Assembly (NCBI RefSeq): GCF_964204865.1
Contig: NC_135262.1
Location: forward strand, 2,046,001 to 2,110,000
Direction of reading: 5' to 3'
Source: Styela clava
Taxonomy: Eukaryota > Chordata > Ascidiacea > Stolidobranchia > Styelidae
DNA length: 64,000 bases
Shown: one piece after another, positions 56,901-64,000 of the stretch
Layout of the letters: each line of letters opens with the position of its first letter
Numbering within the stretch: the first letter of the stretch is position 1
Notes under the pieces: model-generated
What the model was told of the DNA's origin: nothing
The model's database searches: none
The model's input: the letters and a program-made list of their open reading frames with translations, nothing else
Position numbers and translations under genes: made by a program

Positions 56901-58198
56901 GCATGAGAATGATCTCTCATTGTTTGCTCTATTAGTTGATGTATCAGTTCTTTATATTTTTCATCTATTAATAATGAGTTGTTGAATTTCCAGTATCCTG
57001 GACCACGACTCTCCTTTTTCCAATCTATGTCAAAACTCGCCATTCGATGATCTGATTGAATACTTGTCTCGTGTTCACTATTCGTTGTATATACGAGAAG
57101 TGAAGCAGATATGAGGAAAAAATCTAGTCTAGAGGCGACTGTTGGATTATATTGTTCTCTGGTATATTCTTTTACTCCAGGGTTTAGTTCTCGAAAAATA
57201 TCGACCAATCCCATTTCTTCTGCTATGCAGTTAATTAGATTCTGAGCATTTTTATTTTTATGTATTGCTTGTCCCCCTCTTTTATCTAAATCATTATTCA
57301 TTACAGTATTAAAATCTCCTCCAATTATAATTTCAAATATTTCCCTTTCTTCAATTTTTTGCAACAGAGTGAGAAAAAATTGTGTGTCATCTTTGTTTGG
57401 ACCATAAAGGTTTACAAGCATTATGTTTTTTCCTTCCATTTCCATTTGAAGAAGTATATACCTGCCGTTTGGATCGCAATTTAGATAAATTTTCTTGTAT
57501 GACAGTTTTTCTGATATTAAAATGGCAACTCCCGCCCTGTGTGACGTATAATTCGCTGCAATTATTTCATACCCTTTGAATGTGTTTATTTCGCTTCTTA
57601 TATCATCTGTCCAGTGAGTTTCTTGCAGGAAGATGATTCCAAGTTTTCGCAGACTAAACAATTGAAATATGTTCCTTCTTTTTACTGTATCCCGTAAACC
57701 TCTACAGTTAAAAGTGGTAATTTTCAGAGCCATTTTTTGAGTTTATTCATTTTTCGTCACTTCAGCACATCTGTATATTCTAGCACAATTTGTGCATACA
57801 TGATTTTCCACATCTAAGATGTTTTGTTTGTATCCGCACATGCATTGCAAGTTGAAATACTCACAATTTGAATTTAAACATTTGGAGATCTGCCCTATGC
57901 CTGGTGTGTCATTTATCATTTGGCATGCACATATGGAGTGGCCTTTTCCACATCTGCTGCATTCAATATATTCTTCTATTAACTTCATACTTTCCAAGTA
58001 ATTGCAACATGACAAGTGGACTATCCTCTGTTCACAATCACCACATATCATGTTGTTTCCATTTTCTGTGATTAATTTTTTCTTATAAGTGATGTATTTG
58101 TTACTACAGCACTTTTTTGTTACAAAATACTCCGTATCACAGTTTGGACAAGTAAACTCTTTTATGTTCTTGGGTATTTTGTTTACAAATTCACATTC
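53901..58198 (-). mobile_element. L1/Tx1-like LINE, 5' truncated, ORF2 intact
   Basis: A 16-bp duplication TGGTGCATGAAGAGAT flanks it at 53885-53900 and 58199-58214. The 3' end is a run of about 22 A (T on this strand). The element holds a partial ORF1 (58198-57743), 9 bases, then ORF2 (57733-53990). The 3' UTR is only about 70 bases. It lies between the lectin-like gene and IPO4. The complete ORF2 and clean duplication imply a recent insertion; the missing 5' end means this copy has lost its promoter. Confidence 0.9.
53990..57733 (-). CDS. LINE ORF2: endonuclease and reverse transcriptase
   Basis: 1247 codons without interruption. An apurinic-type endonuclease comes first: FNCRGLRD near 9, FLQETHW at about 35-41, IIGGDFNT at about 136-143, and SDHRMASFD closing the domain near 227. 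Reverse transcriptase follows: ENYRPITLLNIDYK, then LNLDIEKAYDSVSW with the first catalytic Asp, GLRQGCSLSPYMF, and SLFADDATVY with the FADD active site. A Cys-rich zf-RVT-like segment (CTFC..ETVLHLFYLC) lies near the C-terminus. Order and motifs match the L1/Tx1 group, where the protein nicks target DNA and primes reverse transcription there. All catalytic residues I can recognise are present. It follows ORF1 by 9 bases, which suggests termination-reinitiation. Confidence 0.92.
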   Translation of the reverse strand: MALKITTFNCRGLRDTVKRRNIFQLFSLRKLGIIFLQETHWTDDIRSEINTFKGYEIIAANYTSHRAGVAILISEKLSYKKIYLNCDPNGRYILLQMEMEGKNIMLVNLYGPNKDDTQFFLTLLQKIEEREIFEIIIGGDFNTVMNNDLDKRGGQAIHKNKNAQNLINCIAEEMGLVDIFRELNPGVKEYTREQYNPTVASRLDFFLISASLLVYTTNSEHETSIQSDHRMASFDIDWKKESRGPGYWKFNNSLLIDEKYKELIHQLIEQTMRDHSHAYVKPTTMWDTMKCIIRGYTIQYASRKKRENHRIRDNLERDIKDLEDKPTKSSEEISRLNKSKEKFEILIAQDALGAMVRSRIKHAEYGGKCNAYFLKREKYNVNKNNINLLHYKEKQIKDPQKIANIAADFYENLLTPKTNSKTEDIKTYLNTVQVTKLTEEEQQQSEGLLTLRECENALKEMRSNTSPGEDGFTVEFYREFWEHLKQLLLNSYNYSVANETMSNSQSRGIIKLLPKQGKNLNFIENYRPITLLNIDYKIASKSIANRLKNVIQKLIHNDQKGFTKGRYIGENVRLFFNVRDFLKYKRLPGIALNLDIEKAYDSVSWNYLFQVLEFFNFGQMFIKWVKTLYFQSQSTVVNNNYSSRMFQVKKGLRQGCSLSPYMFLLIIEIFACRMRQNQNIQGICLGNTEIKISLFADDATVYCDGSQKSIKTVFSETDNFFTMSGCKINTNKCQALYLGANNNWQNFPMQDRGLQWNPSCFKILGINVCGNDTDLFTVNLLPKLQKLKMVAQIWSKRNLDFLGKITVIKSLMLSLLVYVVSILPVILPNSFIMEVNKICHEFLWGSKWERIKRKTLIAPVKEGGVNMLDVESFLIGQKLRWVKCLINDEIDVSWKSIEMFFLNLYGGKALFYGNVYPHGVYIKNMYSRCLRDTLYYWFIFKSKIIRDVSHLHEPLWFNKNITCKGKLLYMDDWNSKNICFVEDICDSNQQLAMFPHVFHHYCFSSFYDDMLAYLKIISCIPQQWKTNLSKTSPVNPHLSLIEDIKSIDKTSRYIYDKLCNEKILPPTEKIEKWSKELCRNLDNWFTLYEKVFYCSIESRLRSFHVKFALRAVPTNDLLYRINKTQSPKCTFCNMHVETVLHLFYLCEFVQQFWEIVNAWLTVEYGLNFNLTHREMLLGVGQNQGINCVLLCARYFIYKCKLRNERPQFCQFLYMIKNIINCEKIIATKNGKLSIHNKKWKTIVCSFF

Positions 58199-58231
58199 TG
58201 GTGCATGAAGAGATGGGCAAGACCACTTCAT
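57743..58231 (-). CDS. LINE ORF1 remnant fused to flanking DNA
   Basis: Apparent 162-codon frame rich in Cys (CPNCDTEYFVTKKCC, CGDCEQRIVHLSCC, CSRCGKGHSICAC, CMCGYK, CTNCARIYRC), i.e. several zinc-knuckle-like pairs. The element begins at 58198, so the first 11 or so codons, including the ATG, come from host flank and target duplication. The true ORF1 is therefore cut at its N-terminus and this start is accidental. ORF1 proteins of LINEs bind element RNA; this one can be inferred to do so only from its position and zinc knuckles. Confidence 0.7.
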   Translation of the reverse strand: MKWSCPSLHAPECEFVNKIPKNIKEFTCPNCDTEYFVTKKCCSNKYITYKKKLITENGNNMICGDCEQRIVHLSCCNYLESMKLIEEYIECSRCGKGHSICACQMINDTPGIGQISKCLNSNCEYFNLQCMCGYKQNILDVENHVCTNCARIYRCAEVTKNE

Positions 58232-58254
58232 TCCGCAAATTCGAGTAAAATATT

Positions 58255-58440
58255 ACGACTTCCACCACCACCATGTATCAGTCCGTGTATCTGTAATACA
58301 TATTAACACGGACATAGACTGGTTACCGGACGAGACGTTCTGTTATGCCTAACGACTAACATACCGGTTATGCCATATGATTAAACCGACTCATAGGCAT
58401 CATCTCCCCGCGATAAATATTCTACTTCACTTTCCGTATT
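58255..58440 (+). mobile_element. SINE 3' fragment
   Basis: Starts within CACCACCACCATG, then ACGGACATAGACTGGTTACCGGACGAGA and CCCCGCGATAAATATTCTAC. The head is missing. It lies just upstream of the IPO4 start. Confidence 0.6.
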
Positions 58441-58643
58441 TGGTGTTAGCCCCGCCTCCCAAGGGAAAGTTATTCATGCGTTACAGATGGACAACACATG
58501 CTTCGATTTCGGAGAGCTGTAGAGCAAGTTCAGAAGTTACTGTAAGGTGCCGGAATTGGCAAAATAGCAGTTTTTTAGTAAATTTATTCTACAATATACT
58601 AGATATAAGATATTTTCCAGATCGTTAGATATTTATAGAACCT

Positions 58644-61600
58644 ATGGAGCCGCTGATAGCTTCTTCTGATAACTCTGTGGCGACAAGTTTGTGTCAGATT
58701 TTGAGGAATTTATTGGTGCCAGAAAATGCAGTCATTGAAAAGGTTTTTTTTTTTTTTTAAATTTTACATAAATTATTGGCAGTTTTATGTATCGGGTGTC
58801 GTAAGACAAGTAAAGTCTGGTATTGGTAATTGCTGACAACATAGTCTGATACAGTACAGCACACAACCAAATTCCAAGAATTTCCCTCCATTTGGCTTAA
58901 TAAAACAAACACTCTATGTGTCTCACAGACGAGGGGCGTCTGGGACCACGACAGATGCTTCATATTGCGCAATGCTTGTCTCAATAATAATCTAAATCAA
59001 TCGCGGCCGTCACATGACCAAAATTGCCGTTTTTTGCTAAAAACTCTCGAATGCAACAGTAACATTTTTTTTCCTAATGTAAATCGGATTATTTTTTTCC
59101 AAAGAATTCATTGATGACATTACTAGATTGTGCTTTTTTGTAGTATTTTGCGCAACTTCATTATACTGTAATATTACCGATATTGAGGGACAACAATGTC
59201 CAGACGTCTCCCGAAGGAGGGGTGTCAGATCATCTGTAAAATGGGTTTCTCTGAAACGGGACAATGTCACCCGATTTGTATAGTAAGTCTTGGAGTTTTC
59301 GAACTCTCAACTGCAGAGTGGTTGGATTGAAACTTGAAGAAAGTGTCATGATTCCTGAGCATGTTCGATACTCATTACAGCATTTGGAGTTTTTGGGTTT
59401 AGTGTAGTTTCGTACGTCAAGTACTACTTCTAGTCGGCGTAGCAAAACAAATTTGCATATGTCAAACCTAACCCCCACTGCATCATCTAAAAATTACGTC
59501 ACAGTGACGTGATAAGGCTTTACAGACTATACGAACTGTGATCCGAGACGTGCAGACGATCACCCGTAGTCGAGCAAGGTATTTCTCGTTGCAACGATCT
59601 CGATATGAGAGAGATCACCATCGTTAGTGAGGGCTCTAGGGTCGGCGCATAAATTGGTAAATCCTATCAAATGTAACTATTTATAAATATAAATAAACAA
59701 TACGAGTTCCTCCTCCTTAGGAAATCTAAATCAGGTTAATACTAAAAGTATAATATAAGTATAAGTTTATATTTCGACTCCATAATCAGCATAACAATAA
59801 AATGCAGTTAGTGCAACCTTATCTGTCTCTGTGATTATCTTTTTATCTTATCAGGCGACTGCTGATCTCAGAGAATTGAATGGTCATGCTTCGTTTGTTC
59901 CTTCTCTCTTTTCTGTACTTTGTCAAGGAGATGACGCAGAAATAAGAAAACTTGCAGCAATTATTTTCCGAAGGTATAGAACGGAAATTTTTTATATACA
60001 ACATATTTATCTGCCTCTTGCTCTGTGCAAGCGGCCACAATATATGCAAGGAGTAACTTCATTTTGGATGGTTCAGCATTGTTCACGCAATTTATTACAC
60101 CTTGTGCAAGGTGGTGGGGAATTCTAATTTGTGATTCGTAGGGGCCCTTAATTGATGCCCTCATAGAAGGGCCACATGGCTCTTCAATGTCCAGTTTGAA
60201 AAATACTGATTTACTTTAATTGAACTCTTTCTATACTATCCATATGACACATCTTATATCTTTGCGTTTGATAATAACAGAAAAGTTTCAAGGCAGTGGA
60301 AATCATTCAACCGTGAGATTTGTGTCGGAGTCCGCCAAGCCGTGCTTGAGCGACTGCTAATTGAAAACGATTCTAAAGTTGCACATTCTCTCTGCCAAGT
60401 TGCCGCGTCGATAGCAAAACACGAACTAGGACAGGTTAACGGAACCTGGCCAGATTTGTTCGAAGTAATCAAAAGAGGGGTTACACAAGAAGGCAGCAGA
60501 GAGGTATGTTTAGTAATTAAAATTTAGGAATAATGTTTGAAAATAGAAATTTTCCTGGGCATTTCGAATCATTTCAAATAGCTAATTTTTCGAATTGTTG
60601 CCCAAGGTCGAGGTGAATCATTCAATTTATGAAAGCCATGTTTTTACATTTCTGACATACGACTCTCATCTTCCTATTGATTTATTGATGAGACAAGCTT
60701 CTAATTGTGTATCTCAACAAACTGACTAAGTGATGGATTCTATGTTTTCAGTAATTTATGTGTCTGGAGGACCCATCAAATAAAATGTCACATACAGTTA
60801 TATATCTCACAAGTATTCAAGATTCGTTTGATTTGAAAAAAATACTTGATTAGATTCTGGAATCATCAGGTATTCGCAAATGCATATCCCTACTTTTCAC
60901 ATGCCTTCATTTTTTAGGTACTTCCGAAGTATGTGAACCAAGATGGCGGACACCTGAACATAGTATGTGTACCAGGTTAGGGTTTGGCAATAATTTCAAG
61001 TACAAATACTACGGGAGTCACTTGGATAGTCCCCAAACTCTTAATAGAACTAAAATAAGGAATAAAATTATGGCCTAACCCTAACCTGGTACACATATTA
61101 CGTTCCGGTTTCCCCAACTTGGTACACATACTACGGGAGTACATTTTTTACATGCATGTATTAACCATGTTCTTCTATTCTCTCCACTCCAGACTACATT
61201 GTATCTAGTCAGTGTTGTTTGTGATTACGTGAATGAAACATTAGGAGCCCATTTCATTGACTTGTTAAAATTACTTGGAGGAACACTGGAAAATGTTGGA
61301 AAAGAAGTAGGGAACACTGAAATTTATGCTGTGAAGGCTTTCGACTCTCTTGTGCCTTATTTGGGTGATGAATATGTGGTAAGTGTGCTTTATAAACTGA
61401 AGTATGTGGGTTCAAGCTCTTGGTTGTCCATTTCTTGAACCATATTGTTGTCATCTGAAATGAAACACTAAAATTGCTTGCTACTTTGCTCACCAAATTT
61501 TTTTTATGGCACAATAATTGTGAGCTGAGGATAAAGAACATACGACTTGTTGCCTTTTAAGACAAGGACATTTAAAATGTTCAATGATTTGATTGGTACT

Positions 61601-63312
61601 CTAATGTTACAGTTTTCTGAAATTCTCTTTTATACAATATTTTTTTCATCTTGCCCTCACGTTGAAAGGTACTAACTACTCTGTCATGTAGATATACCCT
61701 TTTGTTGGCGATACCGCTCCGATATAAAGCGATAAACGCCGATACCGATATGTCAATATTTCAAAAAAGCAGATATTCTGATACCGATATTCCGGTACTA
61801 TTTAATTATTACCTTGAGTAGGTAGCAGGTAGACAGGTTTAAATAATAGTTGGTGAGCATTATTCAGAGTGCACATAATTTTTAGCTTGTAAAGGGAATA
61901 TTCCAGATGAAAAGAAATTGATGTTTGGGATTCAGATGGCAGACATTGCTGATACTCGATACCGATATATATTGACATGTCTCTGCTCTGTACTGGCCAT
62001 TGATAATAAAAATCCATGATCAGTTATATTGTTAGACTTCTATTTTCCTTAAAAGGATAATTCTTTAAACAAGGCTATTCTTCATTTTACTCTTTAGAAT
62101 CTTGTTCGTCCTCTTGTTCTGAAATGTGTCAACGTGATTCAGAGACTTCTTGAAACTGATGAGGTAAGAAATATTATTATTTGACATTTATAATAATCAA
62201 AGCAGCGATTCCTGAACTTTTCTTTGCCTTTTTTAAAACTCTGAGCCCCCCAATATGGTAGCCCACAGATTTCTATAAATTGTGTCATCTTGCAGTAAAA
62301 GCATGATTATTTGAAGCGACGTACTGTTATAAATATTTTTCGGAAATGTTACTACATCTCATTAAACTCAGTCTTTTTCAAACAAACACTATTTATTGAG
62401 AAATAAACAATCATTTATTATATTGTTTTTTTTTTCTCCAGGACAAAGCTTCTGAACTGATGGAAATATTTGAGACGTTAATTGAAACGGAAGTCAGCTT
62501 CATTTCACCTTATGTCAAAGATTTAGTGTTGTTTTCATTGCAGGTATAAAACCAGTTATCTATTGACTTTGAGCTATACTGCTATTGTTTTTTTTTTTCA
62601 AAAGTTTTTTTCAAGATCTTCAGCTGAAATTGCCATTTGCAGGCGCTATGCCCAGGGTCCAAAACGCTATGTCCAAAGCGATTCTAATATCAAAATATTC
62701 GAATATTTTTTTTGATAATTTTTGAATATTTCCGAATAATAGTCACTTTTGATAGTCAGTAAGGTGTTTCGTTTTAGAGGGTAATCTTCAAATGATTTTC
62801 TGCGTTTTGTCATGTATTGTAATGACGATGGAATAGAATCAGCACTTTGAATATTTGTTATCTTCTGTGCGAGCATGTGGCGCATGTTGTTGCGACACCT
62901 TTGCAGAATATGTCTCACCAGGGGGGCAATATGTCAAGGGTTTAGTGCTGTCCTCGTTGCAGATAAAAAACAAGTTATATATTATTGGTACCCAGTTGGT
63001 TGTTTTCTGTTACTGTATGCAAGTGGTTCTGAAAATTGCCATTTTATGCAAAAGGTCTTTCCCCTAGAACATGATTAAAGTACCTCATGGTATCTTTTGG
63101 CATTTCGGTCGTCGCACGTAACTTTGCTCTGATTCTTTTTTGCATGAAGCTGAGTTGCTTTGAACAATAAAGTGGATCTTATTCACTGTCATGTTCACGA
63201 CAAGCTCGTTAAAATTAAATTTTTCTAGATCGCTTCTAACTCAGAATTAGAAGACACCACGAGAGTAAGAGCTTTGTCTCTGCTGAGATGGATAATCAAG
63301 CTGAAGAAAAAG
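58644..63312 (+). CDS. IPO4: Importin-4, N-terminal part (gene continues off the right edge)
   Basis: Seven coding exons join in frame: 58644-58742, 59855-59973, 60281-60503, 61193-61378, 62098-62163, 62442-62543, 63229-63312, giving the first 293 residues of a protein that is about 1080 in other animals. ATG 58644 starts MEPLIASSSDNSV. Conserved importin-beta N-terminal sequence follows: ATADLRELN, IRKLAAIIFRRK, a helical HEAT array with SLCQVAASIAKHE, VVCDYVNETLG, YAVKAFDSLVPYL, and TRVRALSLLRWIIKLKKK. IPO4 is a RanGTP-regulated nuclear import receptor for histones H3/H4, ribosomal proteins and repair factors. Introns carry a family A MITE and a duplicated scrap of exon 6. The family is clear; the closely related IPO8/IPO11 groups do not share these segments as well. 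Confidence 0.88.
59496..59510. promoter_or_regulatory. Perfect 15-nt palindrome of CRE half-sites
   Basis: ACGTCACAGTGACGT in IPO4 intron 1 consists of two inverted TGACGT half-sites around a single base. A bZIP factor site is possible; chance is not excluded. Confidence 0.3.
60917..61142. mobile_element. Palindromic MITE family A, IPO4 intron 3
   Basis: Identical 8-bp duplications ATTTTTTA at 60909-60916 and 61143-61150. The left end contains CCAAGATGGCGGAC; the right end has lost its matching CGCC core. It ends 51 bases before exon 4. Confidence 0.85.
62650..62890. mobile_element. Fragment of the 1189-3492 hAT family
   Basis: About 240 bp matches 1191-1440 in the same orientation (TTCGAATATT.., GGTGTTTCGTTTTA, TTGTTGCGACACCTTTGCA). 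Only the left end is present. IPO4 intron 6. Confidence 0.7.
62900..62975 (+). pseudogene. Partial duplicate of IPO4 exon 6
   Basis: Roughly 50 bp (ATATGTCAAGGGTTTAGTGCTG, CTCGTTGCAG) matches the end of exon 6 and the first bases of its intron at about 80%. The donor has changed from CAG|GT to CAG|AT, so it should not splice as an exon. It lies just after the hAT fragment. Confidence 0.6.
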
Positions 63313-63954
63313 GTAAGATTGATATTTTACTCGTGGAGCTTGCTTTTGGTCAGTTACAGTCAATGGGTATGAATAATCTATTTTTTGAGTCTTTTACATT
63401 GGGATTATCTGTTCTGACAAAGCCTTATTTAAATGTAAGTGAACTGCTATATTTATGCTTGGTTGCTTATCCTTATTTCCAATATTCATCTTTTATTGTT
63501 TGTCAGGTCACTTTGTCTGCCTGATATCTGGGTTACATTTGGTAGAAATTGTCTGTTTTATTTTAGGATATTAGTTTAAGAGACATACCGGTAGTAGACA
63601 AGGGTGATTTGGCAATGGGCAGGAATCCAATTAATTATACATTGATGGAATTGTTGGAAATGTGCGTCTCCTAGAAGGCTATTGCATTTATTGCTCAAAG
63701 TTATTTTCTTTATGGAGCCTGTTGTTTAATCCTGTATTTTGTAAGTTTTAAAAAATTGTAAGGGTTTTCTGATACTCAACGAACATCAGAGTGGTCTACC
63801 TTCGTGCAATTTATATTTTTGCATTGCATTACACCCTGCACCATACTAGTTGGTTGTTCGTTATCAAATAGTGTTTTTTTTATCACCAGAGCTAAGGCAA
63901 TCTACCTAAAGTGACAGTGGGCTTCATGTTTTGCCACAAAATAAAGTTCCTTTA

Positions 63955-64000
63955 TATCCCAGTTCAAGTCCATGCATTTGAAAACAAATACCTGGCTGAC
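63955..64000 (+). repeat. SINE fragment at the window edge
   Basis: AAGTCCATGCATTTGAAAACAAATACCTGGCTGAC matches the middle of the SINE body. The remainder is outside the window. Confidence 0.55.

Noticed and set aside
55554..57579. Plus-strand frames inside the LINE
   Set aside because: Antisense shadows of the ORF2 coding sequence.

Overview
This is a 64 kb window of a nuclear animal genome. Genes are split into many short exons with GT-AG introns, A+T content is high, and the introns and intergenic DNA are packed with small transposons. Every conserved gene belongs to a metazoan family. A compact secreted C-type lectin-like gene and the overall style suggest a marine invertebrate deuterostome, and my best guess is an ascidian tunicate. 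The species cannot be fixed from the sequence alone.

Layout, left to right. A two-exon UMA-domain gene resembling UMAD1 (833-5446, +) has an intact-looking 2.3 kb hAT-type element in its intron. It is convergent with an eleven-exon FIGNL1 gene (14301 to 7368, -) that I could join in frame from ATG to stop (606 aa). A single-exon protein with three U1/matrin-type zinc fingers follows (18924 to 17371, -). The largest gene is TONSL (41981 to 21932, -): 24 coding exons join in frame to 1456 aa with TPR, acidic, ankyrin, ubiquitin-like and LRR parts in the family order. Then come a C-type lectin-like gene (about 44035-48832, +), a 5'-truncated L1/Tx1-like LINE with a complete 1247-codon ORF2 (58198 to 53901, -), and the first seven coding exons of an importin-4 gene (58644 to beyond the right edge, +).

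FIGNL1 (a RAD51-filament regulator) and TONSL (a nascent-chromatin reader that promotes RAD51 loading) both act in homologous recombination at replication forks and sit about 8 kb apart on the same strand. IPO4 is a nuclear import receptor for histones and DNA-repair proteins. Nothing shows that they are co-regulated.

The most notable material is structural. Many hAT-like elements can be bounded by 8-bp target duplications. One tRNA-derived SINE family has about 15 copies. One palindromic MITE family has about 11 copies that carry YY1-like and TTAGGG-like motifs. A recent inverted duplication of part of TONSL exon 16 places exon 15 between the arms of a palindrome. I found no CRISPR, phage or prokaryotic feature and no convincing functional tRNA or rRNA gene.
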